NCBI GenBank assembly: GCA_028825045.1
Contig: JAPKAY010000003.1
Span: 1 to 64,000 of the forward strand
Source: Halioglobus sp.
GTDB lineage: Bacteria; Pseudomonadota; Gammaproteobacteria; Pseudomonadales; Halieaceae
DNA length: 64,000 nt
Direction of reading: 5' to 3'
Part shown: positions 9,094 to 20,448 of the stretch, piece after piece
How positions within the stretch are numbered: the stretch's first letter is position 1
Layout: each line of letters starts with the position of its first letter
Notes under the pieces: generated by a model
What the model saw: the letters and a program-made list of their open reading frames with translations, nothing else
The model's database searches: none
What the model was told of the DNA's origin: nothing
Program-made: the position numbers and the translations under genes

Positions 9094-9858
9094 TCAGGAC
9101 GTCCCTTGGAACAAGCCACGAACCAGCATCAGATCCTCTTCGGTATCGACACCCCCTGGCACCGGCTCTATTGCCTGCTCCACATGAATACTCACTCCCT
9201 GGTTCAACGCACGCAGCTGTTCCAACTGCTCCAATCGCTCCCCAGGTGCAGGCTCCCAACGCACATAGTCGTGTAAAAAACCTGTTCGATACGCATAAAT
9301 TCCAATGTGACGATACCATTTACCCGTTGCGGGCATAACGTCACTCGCCTCGGCGAATGCATCCCGTGGCCAGGGAATGGGTGCTCGACTGAAGTACAAA
9401 GCCATTCCCTGAGCATCGCATACCACCTTAACGATATTGGTATTGCGGAGATCTTTAACCGTAACAATCTCTTCGCAGAGCGTGGCTACGCTGGCTTCTG
9501 TGTGCCGTTCAAGATTGAGTGCGACCTGATCGATGACCGTGGGCGGAATCAAGGGTTCATCGCCCTGTACATTCACCACAATATGATCAACAGGCAGCTG
9601 AAGCTGCTCGGCGACCTGCTGCAGCCGGTCCGTCCCCGATGGATGATCCACAGAAGTCATCGCCACCTCTGCACCAAAGCCCTGGGCAACGTCAAAAACC
9701 CGTGCATCGTCCGTGGCGATTACAACACGCTCGGCGCCACTGTTATTTGCCTGTTCCCAGACACGCTCAAGCATCGGCTTGCCGACAATATCCAGCAATG
9801 GCTTGCCTGGCAATCGAGTTGACCCGTAACGCGCCGGGATAACAATTGTATACGCCAT
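9094..9858 (-). CDS. kdsB: 3-deoxy-manno-octulosonate cytidylyltransferase
   Basis: [44 protein letters not shown]. Confidence 0.96.
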   Translation of the reverse strand: MAYTIVIPARYGSTRLPGKPLLDIVGKPMLERVWEQANNSGAERVVIATDDARVFDVAQGFGAEVAMTSVDHPSGTDRLQQVAEQLQLPVDHIVVNVQGDEPLIPPTVIDQVALNLERHTEASVATLCEEIVTVKDLRNTNIVKVVCDAQGMALYFSRAPIPWPRDAFAEASDVMPATGKWYRHIGIYAYRTGFLHDYVRWEPAPGERLEQLEQLRALNQGVSIHVEQAIEPVPGGVDTEEDLMLVRGLFQGTS

Positions 9859-9937
9859 GGAAAACTCCGTAATAGGCAGTAGAGTTGCTTAGTCACTAGC
9901 ACGACCAGAACAGCAACCGTGCATGAGCAATGTCCAA

Positions 9938-10378
9938 TTAGCCATCCCGGGGCGGGGGCGACTGTTCCACCGGTTGCCTGGTGGCAATGCTCAGGTGAAC
10001 AAAACCCATCTGGCCAGCTGCATCCATTACCTGAACCACGTCCTCATGGGCGGCCTGCGCATCGGCCGTGATCGTTATCGGCATCGTCGTGTCACCGGCT
10101 GAGATTTTGTATATCGCCGCCTGTAGGGTGCGCATGCGTTTATCAACCAGTGCCCGGCCATTCACGCGGAACTGTCCAGACTCGCTGACCAGTACTTCAA
10201 TCTCTTCCTCGACCGATTCTCTTGGCTGCCCCTCTGCCTCAGCCAAATCAATACTCAACTGGGTCTCGCGGGTGAATGTTGTGGACACCATGAAAAATAT
10301 CAACAGCAAAAAAACGACATCAATCAACGGGGTCAGATTGATACTGACCTCTTCACGACGGTGGACGTGAAATTTCAA
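9938..10378 (-). CDS. exbD: Biopolymer transport protein ExbD/TolR
   Basis: ISINLTPLIDVVFLLLIFFMVSTTF. Confidence 0.93.
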   Translation of the reverse strand: MKFHVHRREEVSINLTPLIDVVFLLLIFFMVSTTFTRETQLSIDLAEAEGQPRESVEEEIEVLVSESGQFRVNGRALVDKRMRTLQAAIYKISAGDTTMPITITADAQAAHEDVVQVMDAAGQMGFVHLSIATRQPVEQSPPPRDG

Positions 10379-11013
10379 AGCGTTGTGTCCGTATTCTCTT
10401 CGCTGTGCAGGGCATCAACTAACTTGATGGTTTCCTGTTCCAGCTCTATAACGATGCCATCAATACGGCCGACAAAGTATCGGTGCATCACCAGGGCAGG
10501 AATCGCAACGGTGAGACCAGCAGCCGTGGTTATTAACGCCTGCGATATACCCCCGGCCAGGGCGCTGGCATTGCCCGTGCCCTGCGCCATAATCTCAGCG
10601 AACACCTCGATCATTCCCACCACAGTTCCCAGCAACCCCAGCAGCGGTGCCACAGCAGCGATGGTTCCCAGGGTATTGAGGTAACGCTCCAGGTCGTGCA
10701 CAACATGGGAGGCCGCCTCCTGAATGCTCTCTTTCATGACCTCTCGGCCATGGTAGGCGTTACCGAGGCCGGCGGCCAGAATACGTCCCAATGGGGAGGA
10801 TTGCCGCAGAGTGCGTAATTTGGCCGCATCCAATTCACCCCGTTTCAGTTGCTTCCAAACTGTTGCAAGCAAATGCGGTGGCGCGATTTTGCGCGCATTG
10901 AGCGTGTAGAGACGTTCAATACAAATTGCCAGCACCAGAATGGAGCTGAGCATTATTAACACCATCAACCATCCGCCAGCCACTATCAGATCAAGCACAG
11001 TTGCTTCCCACAC
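10375..11013 (-). CDS. exbB: MotA/TolQ/ExbB proton channel family protein
   Basis: Family TM pattern (LGTIAAVAPLLGLLGTVVGMI); overlaps exbD. Confidence 0.93.
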   Translation of the reverse strand: MWEATVLDLIVAGGWLMVLIMLSSILVLAICIERLYTLNARKIAPPHLLATVWKQLKRGELDAAKLRTLRQSSPLGRILAAGLGNAYHGREVMKESIQEAASHVVHDLERYLNTLGTIAAVAPLLGLLGTVVGMIEVFAEIMAQGTGNASALAGGISQALITTAAGLTVAIPALVMHRYFVGRIDGIVIELEQETIKLVDALHSEENTDTTL

Positions 11014-11073
11014 AGGTGAAAACCGAATGTCATTATACGCATACCCACCACGGGGGTGAAGCGAGACCGCAGC

Positions 11074-13377
11074 TCACATCCAGTAACGCCGCGTAGCTTG
11101 CCTGAACGCAGTGGTCTCTACTTTGTCGCCGCCATCTGATAGCTCAAACTCAAGGGCGCCGTGGGTGGCCGTGGAGAAAATAGTGCCGCCCAGTTGCTGG
11201 AGGCGCTGCAGAACCTGTGGGTGAGGATGTCCAAATCGATTGGCATAGCCGCTGCTGACTACGATGGCTTCCGGATAGACCCATTTGAGCAATGCCGGAG
11301 AAGAGGAAGTTCGGCTACCGTGATGCGCGGCCAGTAGCCAGTCCCCACTTAGCTGGTCACCCCAATACTTCACCAGATCCTGCTCCCTTTTCGTCCCGAT
11401 ATCGCCGGGTAACAGCAGACGGAACCGGCCCACCTGAACTTGCAGGACACAGGAGGCATCGTTGCTGCTTATTTGAGATTCCCTGGCCGGGGACAAGAAC
11501 TGAAATACTTGCCCGCCAGGCCAACGCCAGGCCTCCCCAGCGATACACGGCCGCCCGGCACCAGCGCCAGACCAATCTCCACCGTAGCGGAACCGCTCAA
11601 CGGGCATAGCCGCAAGTAACCCTTCAGCGCCCGCGCTGTGATCGAGGTCCGGGTGGCTAATTACGAAACTATCCAGTGATGCTACACCCTGCTGCCGCAA
11701 GTACGGCAACACCACGGATGACCCCATATTCACCCCGTCAGGGTCGCCACCACCGGTATCGTATAACAGGGTGCGATCTCCAGAACGTATCACTACAGAG
11801 GTGCCCTGCCCCACGTCCAAAACGGTCACGCTGGTGTCCAGAGACGGGGTTTGCACACCCTGTGTCTGAGGCAATAGTAGAGGCAGCAGAGACACTAGCG
11901 CCAGTAGCTTTAGGGTCTTCGCACCTGGCAATATCAGCAGTCCCACGGCCGTCAAACCGAGCAATGCCCTGGGTAATGAACCTGTCAGGTGGAGAAACAG
12001 CCATTTGTCCCCGGCTTCGGCCAGTTGCGTGGCTGGGGGCAACAATTGCTGTAATGGCCAGCCGGCCAGATTCCAGAGATCGGATGCCACCGCCCACCCA
12101 CACAGAGAACTAACGACGGCCATCAGACTCAACGGGACAACGACCATGCCAACCAGGGGAATCATCAATAAATTGGCCAGCATAGCAACCAGACTAGCCC
12201 CGCCAAAGAATAGCGCACCTAGCGGCAACATCACCAAAGACATAAAACCATGGGTACCCAGAATTCGACGGAGTGCGCCCGCGCCCCGTTGCCACTGTGC
12301 TAACCATAACAGCGCCGCAACCGCGCCGAACGACAACCAAAACCCACTACCCAATGCCGCCAATGGATTCATCGCTAACACTACCGTTGCGGCCAATAAC
12401 AGATTGTTCGAGGGACCACTGCTACGGCTTGTCAGACCCGCCGCAACAAAACAGACCAGCATACACAGGGCGCGCTGCACCGGGAGCGAGAATCCCGCTA
12501 GCGCTCCATACGCAGTGGCTAACAGAAGTGCACACACCGACGGCAGCCAGTTTCCCGTCAATCCCATCGGCAGAAGCAGACGCACAAACACGCCACCCAA
12601 CAAAAATCCTGCTGCTGCCACTAGGCCGACGTGCAAGCCGGAGATCACCAACAAGTGGTTGACGCCATACTGTTGCAGCAAGCGCCATAGGTCGGGGCCA
12701 ATACCACTGCGATCTGCCACAGTAAGGGCGCGCAGCATCGCCATAACATCAGGCTTCAGCCCCAGCTTGCCTATTTGTCCGCTGATGGTCCACCGCACTC
12801 GCTGGTAACCATAAATAGAGAATTGATCCGATGGCAAACGTTGGTGCAGGCCTTTGCCCTTTACACTGCCAACACCATCGATACCTTCTTGGGCAAACCA
12901 CGCCTGCACATTGTAGGAGCCCGGATTCGACAGCCCCCAGGGTTTTTTTAACTTAACGTCAAACCGCCAGTTTTCCCCAGGCAAAAGGGTATCGTCACCA
13001 TAGTAGGAGAGCATCAGTTTAGACGGGCCGTGGCAGCGCGCCGGGGAGATCTCGCTAACCGAAAACGCAAACCGCTGACGCGGGACCCCACTACGTATTT
13101 CACTGACAACCGGTAGGGAGATAATCTGCCCTTCGACCGTCAATGGAGTACCGACACAATCGGCGACCAGTCGCTGATCTAACAAAACGGTACCGTAGGC
13201 CAGACCCAGACAGCAGCCACAGCAAACACCGCAAAGGACCCTCGTGACCCACCATTGAACCCTGAGCACGCCCATTGACAGCAAGACGAGCGGGACCAAC
13301 AGTGGCCAGGGAGGCAAAACCGGCCATGTACCGGCAAATATTGTCCCGGAAACCATGCCAATCATCCATGATTGCAT
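11074..13377 (-). CDS. comEC: ComEC/Rec2 DNA internalization protein
   Basis: Competence domain (HLLVISGLHVGL) plus metallo-beta-lactamase-like C-terminus (VLDVGQGTSVVIRSGDRTLLYDTG, SHPDLDHSAG). Confidence 0.93.
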   Translation of the reverse strand: MQSWMIGMVSGTIFAGTWPVLPPWPLLVPLVLLSMGVLRVQWWVTRVLCGVCCGCCLGLAYGTVLLDQRLVADCVGTPLTVEGQIISLPVVSEIRSGVPRQRFAFSVSEISPARCHGPSKLMLSYYGDDTLLPGENWRFDVKLKKPWGLSNPGSYNVQAWFAQEGIDGVGSVKGKGLHQRLPSDQFSIYGYQRVRWTISGQIGKLGLKPDVMAMLRALTVADRSGIGPDLWRLLQQYGVNHLLVISGLHVGLVAAAGFLLGGVFVRLLLPMGLTGNWLPSVCALLLATAYGALAGFSLPVQRALCMLVCFVAAGLTSRSSGPSNNLLLAATVVLAMNPLAALGSGFWLSFGAVAALLWLAQWQRGAGALRRILGTHGFMSLVMLPLGALFFGGASLVAMLANLLMIPLVGMVVVPLSLMAVVSSLCGWAVASDLWNLAGWPLQQLLPPATQLAEAGDKWLFLHLTGSLPRALLGLTAVGLLILPGAKTLKLLALVSLLPLLLPQTQGVQTPSLDTSVTVLDVGQGTSVVIRSGDRTLLYDTGGGDPDGVNMGSSVVLPYLRQQGVASLDSFVISHPDLDHSAGAEGLLAAMPVERFRYGGDWSGAGAGRPCIAGEAWRWPGGQVFQFLSPARESQISSNDASCVLQVQVGRFRLLLPGDIGTKREQDLVKYWGDQLSGDWLLAAHHGSRTSSSPALLKWVYPEAIVVSSGYANRFGHPHPQVLQRLQQLGGTIFSTATHGALEFELSDGGDKVETTAFRQATRRYWM

Positions 13378-13565
13378 TGGGCGGCCTCTAAACTGTCGCT
13401 GAGTGGCTACGCAGGATTTCGAGTTTGAAAGTCAGCGCGGTTGGCGCATAATAACTTGGCTATCTCTCATCACAGCGGTCAGTGCAATCCAGTGAAACTG
13501 AGTACACAACAGCTAGTCAATCACAGCCTTCCAGCAGATGAAAGGTCACTTCCGACCACTCTCTA

Positions 13566-14105
13566 ATGCCGAAGAATTTTCTAAAACTTATTGTTCCCAG
13601 CCCGGCGAGAATTCAGAAGGTGAAAGCACTGCGTATACTCGGAGATTGGGTTTATGCCAGTAATCTCTGGCATATCAATCGTTACTCCGCATCAATGGCT
13701 TTCTTTGTTGGACTGTTCGTAGCGTTTATGCCGATTCCCGGTCAAACGATTGTTGCGGCGGCCATGGCAGTCCTGTTGGGTTGCAACCTGCCCCTGTCAG
13801 TAGGCCTCGTATTTATCACCAATCCGATCACCATGGCGCCCATTTTCTTTCTGGCCTACAAAGTCGGCGCCATGATTGTTGATGTACCACTACAGGACAT
13901 CGCTTTTGAGGTTAGCTTCCATTGGCTGGCCAATGGGCTAGTCGTCATCTGGAAGCCATTTTTGCTGGGCTGCCTGATTTGCGGGCTATTTTTTGGTTGT
14001 CTGGGGTATTTTATCATCAACCTGCTATGGCGCTGGCAGGTCGCGCGCCACTGGCAGGAACGCAAAAAGTTGCGCGCTAGCAGAGCGCTTAGCGATCCTG
14101 ATTAA
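13566..14105 (+). CDS. DUF2062 domain membrane protein
   Basis: Sequence pattern ...SASMAFFVGLFVAFMPIPGQT...; typical neighbour of comEC. Confidence 0.8.
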   Translation: MPKNFLKLIVPSPARIQKVKALRILGDWVYASNLWHINRYSASMAFFVGLFVAFMPIPGQTIVAAAMAVLLGCNLPLSVGLVFITNPITMAPIFFLAYKVGAMIVDVPLQDIAFEVSFHWLANGLVVIWKPFLLGCLICGLFFGCLGYFIINLLWRWQVARHWQERKKLRASRALSDPD

Positions 14106-15333
14106 GGATTAATGCCGGTGCCATTTTGGCTGCTCGCCTGGCGGGATAAATAGCTGCTGTCACACACATTAGCAGTGCGACAGCACCCACCTTCAACAAA
14201 TCGCTGGCTAATAGATCCACCGGCAAAAACGATACCGGGTAGACGTCGGTGTTGAGGAATCGTAATCCCAAAATTTGTTCCAGCCAGCTGACGAACCCCG
14301 GCACTGCCAAACTCCCTAGCGCGCCCAGCACACTGCCCAGCAACACGCCTACCACGCCGATCATGGCGCCCTGTAACACAAAGATCCAGGCTATATCAGC
14401 GCCGGTTGCACCCATTGTGCGCAGTATCGCTATGTTGCCCTGCTTATCGAGAACAACTAGCACCAGCGAAGAGACGACATTGAATGCGGCAACCGCTATA
14501 ATTGAAAAAAGGAGAATCGAAATCAGATCGCGCGACAGTTGTATCGCAGCGTAAAGATTGCCATGCGTCATCATCCAGTGTGTATTGTAAAACCCGGGCG
14601 GCAACGTATCGAGTAAATTCCAGGCGACACTCTGTACGTTAAACAATTCTTTCGTAGAGACTCGAAAACCGCTCACCTGACCCTGCAGTCCTGCCAAATC
14701 TGAGGCCAACGCCAGGTGCACCACGGCAAGAGCCTGATCCAATTCAGTACCGGTGTTTAAAATGGCGCTCAGCTGCACTGTTTCAAACCGGGTGGGAACC
14801 GAATTTCCACCACGATTTACGCCAGGAACAACCAGGGTTAGACGCTCACCAACGGATACACCGAGTCGATTAGCGACGCCGGCCCCTAGAATCAGTCCAT
14901 CTGTCTGGTCGCGAAAAAGTGCTGGATTACCTGACTCGGTATATTGCATTAGACGCGAGAAAGTCGCCTCCTCATGCTGATCCAATCCGATACCCTTTGC
15001 CGTTTCAATATTGGTCCCACGCATAATCAGCGTATCGAATTCCGCGAAGGGTGCGGCCTCTACCACATCGGGATGGCGTCTAATTATTTCAAGCTCAGTG
15101 CGCCAGTCTGCCAGCTCAGCCTGTGAATACAGTGTTATATGTGGCACCAACGAAAGAATTCGTTCGCGCATCTCCTTATCAAATCCGTTCATAACCGACA
15201 GCACGACGATGAGCAGGCTGATTGCTAGAACCAATCCCAACATTGAAAGGGATGACAAAAAAGCGGACAAATGCCCCTGCCCGAATGCAAAGGTATAGCG
15301 CAGCGCAACCCGGAGTCGCTCGGTGTGGGTCAA
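14089..15333 (-). CDS. Lipoprotein-releasing ABC transporter permease (LolC/LolE type)
   Basis: RVALRYTFAFGQGHLSAFLSSLSMLGLVLAISLLIVVLSVMNGFDKEMRERIL; FtsX-like C-terminus. Confidence 0.93.
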   Translation of the reverse strand: MTHTERLRVALRYTFAFGQGHLSAFLSSLSMLGLVLAISLLIVVLSVMNGFDKEMRERILSLVPHITLYSQAELADWRTELEIIRRHPDVVEAAPFAEFDTLIMRGTNIETAKGIGLDQHEEATFSRLMQYTESGNPALFRDQTDGLILGAGVANRLGVSVGERLTLVVPGVNRGGNSVPTRFETVQLSAILNTGTELDQALAVVHLALASDLAGLQGQVSGFRVSTKELFNVQSVAWNLLDTLPPGFYNTHWMMTHGNLYAAIQLSRDLISILLFSIIAVAAFNVVSSLVLVVLDKQGNIAILRTMGATGADIAWIFVLQGAMIGVVGVLLGSVLGALGSLAVPGFVSWLEQILGLRFLNTDVYPVSFLPVDLLASDLLKVGAVALLMCVTAAIYPARRAAKMAPALILNQDR

Positions 15334-16010
15334 TTCAGCGCCTGCAATATTCCGTCGCGCAGCTCAAGGGTCCGATTCATATGGGCTGCGATGGCTGGGT
15401 CGTGTGTCACCACCACAAACGACGCTGAGTCCTGGCCGAGCTCGTCGATTAACGCCAAAACCTGCGCGGCAGAATGTGGATCAAGGTTGCCCGTGGGTTC
15501 ATCCAGCAACACGCAATCAGGCCGGGCTACCAGCGCCCGGGCAATCGCAACCCGCTGTCGTTCCCCGCCGGACAGTTGCGCAGGGCGATGCGTCAGACGA
15601 TGAGACATCCCCACCCTCTCTAAAATCTGCTCAGCGGTCTGCCATGCCTCGCTACGAGCAGTGCCGCCAATGAGCAAAGGCATGGCCACATTTTCCCTGG
15701 CATCAAATTCCGGCAACAGATGATGAAACTGATACACGAAACCCAACTGAGTATTGCGAACCCGACAGAGAGTTTTCTCATCGAGTACAGACAAATCCCT
15801 ACCGCCCATTAACACCTTACCAGTACTGGGGCGATCAAGGCCGCCAAGCAAATTGAGCAAAGTGGACTTTCCGGATCCCGAAGAACCCACTACGGCGATT
15901 TTTTCCCCGGCGAGCAAAGTCAAATTGGCACCGCGCAATACCGTGACGGATTTATCGCCATCTTCATAGACCCGGGAAAGGTCCTCACACTCAAGGACTA
16001 CGTCACTCAT
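15330..16010 (-). CDS. lolD: Lipoprotein-releasing ABC transporter ATP-binding protein
   Basis: Walker A GSSGSGKSTLL, LSGGERQRVAIARAL, DEPTGNLD; start chosen at MSDVVLECEDLSRVY. Confidence 0.95.
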   Translation of the reverse strand: MSDVVLECEDLSRVYEDGDKSVTVLRGANLTLLAGEKIAVVGSSGSGKSTLLNLLGGLDRPSTGKVLMGGRDLSVLDEKTLCRVRNTQLGFVYQFHHLLPEFDARENVAMPLLIGGTARSEAWQTAEQILERVGMSHRLTHRPAQLSGGERQRVAIARALVARPDCVLLDEPTGNLDPHSAAQVLALIDELGQDSASFVVVTHDPAIAAHMNRTLELRDGILQALN

Positions 16011-17265
16011 ACCGCAAAACCTCCGCAGGAGCGATGCTGGCAGCACGCCAGGCAGGATAAAGCGTTGCTAGCAAACTCAACACCAAAGAACAGGACACCA
16101 CCAAAGCTACGTCGGTCCACTGTAAATCAGATGGGAGTTCGCTGATAAAGTACACAGAAGGGTCAAACAGCTTCGTCCCCAGGGTACGTTCCACAAACGC
16201 AGTTAAGTCCGCAATATTCAGCGCCAGCAGGACGCCGATCAGTGCACCGACAGAAATACCCACGGCGGCAAGCGCCAATCCGTGAGCGACAAAAATAGCC
16301 ATGATACCCCCGGCCCGGGCGCCCATGGTGCGCAGCACTGCTATATCCCGCCGTTTTTCCGCCACGGACATCACTAGGGTCGACACGATGTTAAAGGCAG
16401 CCACTGCCACTACACTCAGCAACAGGAGACTAACCATCAGCTTCTCCAGTTTAACGGCGCGAAATAGCGAGCCCTGGGTCTGGCTCCAATCTTTTACGCT
16501 ATACCCATCTTCGAGTTGTGTCGCCAGCGTAGCCAGTACCCGTGGCGCTTCAAACAGTGCGAGCGTTTTAACTTGTAGGCCGTCTACTAAGCCCTTGCTT
16601 CCAATAAGCTTCTGTCCGGTGTGCAATGACACATAAGCCTGATAGGCATCCGCCTGCGCACCAATTTCAAACAAACCCGTAACGAGCAGACGTTTACTGC
16701 GGGGAAAGACGCCCAAAGGGGTAACTGTCAATCGGGGCACTGTGACATCGATACTGTCTCCGGGCACCACATTTAACATACGCGCCAATGTGGATCCCAG
16801 AATAACGTTGAAACCCTCGCCGTTCAGGCTTTCCAGGCTGCCTGCAGTCATGGCATCGTTAAGACCCGACACTTTGCTTTCCAGGTCCGGCGATACTGCA
16901 GTCAGCGCTGCGCCTCGCTGCGATATCCCATGTGCCAGTATGGCTTTTTCGGTAATGTAGGGCGATACCGCAACAACATCGGCATTACTTTCAACCTGCT
17001 TTGCCAATTCCCGCCAGGAAGTGATACTCCCCTCACTGCTTTCTATATAACCGTGCGGCACCAATGCAAGAATTCTACCGCGCAGCTCACCCGCGAAGCC
17101 ATTCATAACAGCCAGCACAACAATAAGACTGGTTACCCCCAGTACCATACCCAACATGGAAACGGTGGAGACGATTGACGTGAATCGATTACGCTTGCGA
17201 CTGAAGCTGTAACGCATTCCGATAAAAGGCGCGTAATTTCTAACGGAATTGTGATGATCACTCAA
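16003..17265 (-). CDS. Lipoprotein-releasing ABC transporter permease (LolC/LolE type)
   Basis: APFIGMRYSFSRKRNRFTSIVSTVSMLGMVLGVTSLIVVLAVMNGFAGELRGRIL. Confidence 0.93.
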   Translation of the reverse strand: MSDHHNSVRNYAPFIGMRYSFSRKRNRFTSIVSTVSMLGMVLGVTSLIVVLAVMNGFAGELRGRILALVPHGYIESSEGSITSWRELAKQVESNADVVAVSPYITEKAILAHGISQRGAALTAVSPDLESKVSGLNDAMTAGSLESLNGEGFNVILGSTLARMLNVVPGDSIDVTVPRLTVTPLGVFPRSKRLLVTGLFEIGAQADAYQAYVSLHTGQKLIGSKGLVDGLQVKTLALFEAPRVLATLATQLEDGYSVKDWSQTQGSLFRAVKLEKLMVSLLLLSVVAVAAFNIVSTLVMSVAEKRRDIAVLRTMGARAGGIMAIFVAHGLALAAVGISVGALIGVLLALNIADLTAFVERTLGTKLFDPSVYFISELPSDLQWTDVALVVSCSLVLSLLATLYPAWRAASIAPAEVLRYE

Positions 17266-17282
17266 ATGTAGGCAGCCTGTGT

Positions 17283-17516
17283 CTATTTGTCTGCGGGGTA
17301 ATACAAGCCGGGGCTGTTTTTGCCCACCATCCCATCGCGGGTCTCCTCGTCACAGCGCTGCGGATTTCCTCCACAAAGATCGCAGGCAGCATCAACACCC
17401 AGCGCGCCCATCCCTCCGCAGGAGCCCTTAATGGGGGGTCTGCCAAAGATAACACCTACCGCCATAGCGGCCATTACCAGGCCAATCACCAACATACTGA
17501 TGAGAAAAAGTGTCAT
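17283..17516 (-). CDS. nqrM: Na+-NQR maturation protein NqrM (DUF539)
   Basis: Cys-rich SCGGMGALGVDAACDLCGGNPQRC after N-terminal TM; downstream of apbE and the nqr operon. Confidence 0.92.
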   Translation of the reverse strand: MTLFLISMLVIGLVMAAMAVGVIFGRPPIKGSCGGMGALGVDAACDLCGGNPQRCDEETRDGMVGKNSPGLYYPADK

Positions 17517-18643
17517 GTTTCATTCCCGGCGCTGTGACCGCTCTCTAAATCTGCTTGCTCGAGATAGGCGGAAAAGCTACTGCTGTTGCTGTGACTGTAA
17601 CCCTCTTCCGTCCGGTGTATAAAATATACCGCCAATCGCTGTGCTTCCGCTACTGCCATCGCTCGCTCCGTGCCCAGAATTATAAGCGCGGTAGCCCAGG
17701 CATCGGCAAGCATAGCGTGCGCGTGCACCACAGTCACAGATACCAGATCATGTGTCACGGGGTACCCCGTAAGGGGATCTATACTATGCGAAAAGCGCTG
17801 ACCATCAAGCTCAAAGTAATTTCGGTAATCACCGGAGGTGGCCACAGCAACATCGGTGAGCCGCAGTGCCACCGCCATAGAACGGGTACTACTATCGGGT
17901 TGCTCAATGGCGATGCGCCAAAGGTCCTCTCGGGCACTCATTCCCGACATTCTCATTTCGCCGCCCACCTCCACCAGAAAACGGTTGACCTCATTATCAG
18001 CCAACCACTGGGCGACTTTATCGACAGCATAACCCTTAGCCAAGGATGAAAAATCCATGGACAGGTCAACCTGTTTCATTACTGAGCGCCTGCTCTGGTC
18101 CAGTTCGAGTCTAGTTTGCCCTACCCGAGTCAGGGCAGCAGCAATCGCATCCTCCTCAGGCAGTACCTCGATATCTCCATTGGGGCCAAACCCCCATAGC
18201 GCTATCAGCGGCGCTACAGTGATGTCGTAGGCGCCATCACTTTTGCGCCCAACGTCTAGCGCAGTTGTCAGTACACGAAAAAAGTCGGGCGATGTATCGA
18301 ACCAGGACCCTATTCCAAGTGCATTGAAGCGACTAATCTCCGATTCCGCCAGATAAGTCGACATACTGCGGTTGACCGCTTCAAGTCGCACCTCGATGCC
18401 CTGCTGAAGCTCAGCCGATGTGATATCAGCTGGCGCATCAACGACAGTGACGTGCCAGGTCGTACCCATGGTGTCGCCTTGCAACTGCAAGACCGCGGGG
18501 CCTTCAGCACAGCCTCCGATAGGCCCCAACATAATAACGAGCGCAAACAAACAAAAAAGCCACCCTTGCGAGTGGCTTCCATGGGGACCCCAGGGATATC
18601 TATCCGCCAAAATCATCAAGCGATATGTTCTCTGGCTCAACAC
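17513..18643 (-). CDS. apbE: FAD:protein FMN transferase (ApbE), lipoprotein; start uncertain
   Basis: [45 protein letters not shown]. Confidence 0.93.
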   Translation of the reverse strand: MLSQRTYRLMILADRYPWGPHGSHSQGWLFCLFALVIMLGPIGGCAEGPAVLQLQGDTMGTTWHVTVVDAPADITSAELQQGIEVRLEAVNRSMSTYLAESEISRFNALGIGSWFDTSPDFFRVLTTALDVGRKSDGAYDITVAPLIALWGFGPNGDIEVLPEEDAIAAALTRVGQTRLELDQSRRSVMKQVDLSMDFSSLAKGYAVDKVAQWLADNEVNRFLVEVGGEMRMSGMSAREDLWRIAIEQPDSSTRSMAVALRLTDVAVATSGDYRNYFELDGQRFSHSIDPLTGYPVTHDLVSVTVVHAHAMLADAWATALIILGTERAMAVAEAQRLAVYFIHRTEEGYSHSNSSSFSAYLEQADLESGHSAGNET

Positions 18644-19823
18644 CCAGATCTGTCAGCATCTGAATGACAGCGGCATTCATCATGGGCGGACCACACATAT
18701 AGTACTCGCAATCCTCCGGCGCCGGATGGTTCTTCAGATACTCTTCAAAAAGTACATTGTGGATAAACCCGGTTAAGCCATCCCAGTTATCCTCCGGCTG
18801 CGGGTCTGATAACGCAACATGCCACTGGAAATTGTCATTCTCTGCTGCCAGCTGATCGTATTCGTCGTCGTAGAACAATTCCCGCAAAGAGCGAGCACCG
18901 TACCAGAAGGAAATTTTGCGCTTGCTGTGCAGACGTTTCATCTGATCGAATAGATGTGAGCGCATCGGCGCCATCCCGGCACCTCCGCCGATAAACACCA
19001 TCTCCGCATCGGTGTCCTTGGCAAAAAACTCACCGAAGGGGCCGTAGACTTTCACCTTGTCACCAGGCTTGAGGTTAAACGCCCAGGAAGACATTTGACC
19101 ACACGGGATGCCGTGGCTACCCGGAGGCGGTGTGGCAACACGGATATTAAACTTTACCACGCCCCTCTCTTCGGGGTAGTTCGCCATGGAGTAGGCGCGG
19201 ATGACAGTTTCATCCACGACTGACTCAAACTTAAAAAATTCAAAACGGTCCCAGTCTCCGCGGTATTCTTCGTCTACATCAAAATCAGCAAACCTCACAT
19301 GATGTGGCGGGCACTCCAGTTGCACATATCCCCCCGCAAGAAAATCGACATTCTCGCCCTCGGGCAAGCGCAGCGTAAGCTCCTTGATAAAGGTTGCGAC
19401 ATTGGGATTAGACTCGACGGTGCACTCCCACTGTTTGACGCCAAAAACTTCGTCCGGCACCTGGATCTTCATATCCTGCTTGACCGCAGTCTGGCAGCTC
19501 AGGCGCCAGCCTTCAGCGGCCTCGCGGCGATTGAAATGCCCCTCCTCTGTGGGAAGAATCGAACCACCGCCTTCACTGATAATGCACTTGCACTGAGCAC
19601 AGGTACCCCCACCACCGCAGGCGGAGGGAAGAAAGAGCTGAGCATCGGAGAGGGTTTGCAATAACTTGCCTCCGGCAGGAACCGTAATCGTTTTCTCGCC
19701 GTTTATCAGAATGCTGACTTCACCGGTACTGACCAGGCGCGAACGGGCAAACAAAATCATAACCACAAGAAGCAGCACCATCACCGTGAACATGCTGACG
19801 CCAAATACGATTGTCATTTCCAT
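18600..19823 (-). CDS. nqrF: Na+-translocating NADH:quinone oxidoreductase subunit F
   Basis: 2Fe-2[19 protein letters not shown] oxidoreductase domain; C-terminal [10 protein letters not shown]. Confidence 0.96.
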   Translation of the reverse strand: MEMTIVFGVSMFTVMVLLLVVMILFARSRLVSTGEVSILINGEKTITVPAGGKLLQTLSDAQLFLPSACGGGGTCAQCKCIISEGGGSILPTEEGHFNRREAAEGWRLSCQTAVKQDMKIQVPDEVFGVKQWECTVESNPNVATFIKELTLRLPEGENVDFLAGGYVQLECPPHHVRFADFDVDEEYRGDWDRFEFFKFESVVDETVIRAYSMANYPEERGVVKFNIRVATPPPGSHGIPCGQMSSWAFNLKPGDKVKVYGPFGEFFAKDTDAEMVFIGGGAGMAPMRSHLFDQMKRLHSKRKISFWYGARSLRELFYDDEYDQLAAENDNFQWHVALSDPQPEDNWDGLTGFIHNVLFEEYLKNHPAPEDCEYYMCGPPMMNAAVIQMLTDLGVEPENISLDDFGG

Positions 19824-19839
19824 ATCAGTTCAACCCCGC

Positions 19840-20448
19840 CTAGATATCGATGCCGCCAAATGACATAAAACCCAATGCCATCAGACCAACGGTCATGAAA
19901 GTGATACCCAGACCCTGCAGACCCTGGGGAATATCAGAGTATTTCAGCTTTTCGCGAATCCCCGCCAGAGCGACGATGGCAAGAGCCCAGCCCAGTCCTG
20001 AACCAATTCCGAACACCAGGCTTTCAGTGAAATCGTAGTCTCTTTCCACCATGAAAAGCACCGCGCCAAGAATCGCGCAGTTCACTGTGATAAGAGGCAG
20101 AAAGACGCCCAGCGTGTTGTAAAGCGCCGGCATAAACTTGTCGAGGAACATTTCCAGAATTTGAACGATGGCTGCGATCACGCCGATGTAGGAAAGCAGG
20201 CCCAGAAAACTTAGATCAAGATCGGGCAGCCCCGCCCAGGCCATGGCACCATCCGCCAGCAAATAGTGATAGATAAGATTGTTGACCGGAACGGTAATCG
20301 CCAGTACCACCGTGACAGCAATACCCAAACTAAGCGCCGCCTGAATCTTCTTGGATATCGCCAGAAAAGTACACATCCCCAGAAAAAATGAGAGCGCCAT
20401 ATTTTCTATAAATATGGAACGCACAAACAAACTCAGCAGGGCTTCCAT
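19840..20448 (-). CDS. nqrE: Na+-NQR subunit E
   Basis: [34 protein letters not shown]. Confidence 0.96.
   Translation of the reverse strand: MEALLSLFVRSIFIENMALSFFLGMCTFLAISKKIQAALSLGIAVTVVLAITVPVNNLIYHYLLADGAMAWAGLPDLDLSFLGLLSYIGVIAAIVQILEMFLDKFMPALYNTLGVFLPLITVNCAILGAVLFMVERDYDFTESLVFGIGSGLGWALAIVALAGIREKLKYSDIPQGLQGLGITFMTVGLMALGFMSFGGIDI

Noticed and set aside
9307-9822. 171-aa ORF antisense to kdsB
   Set aside because: kdsB is unambiguous on the minus strand.
12005-12808. 267-aa plus-strand ORF antisense to comEC
   Set aside because: comEC is a clear full-length homologue on the other strand; the antisense ORF is Pro/Arg/Thr-rich shadow coding with no domain.
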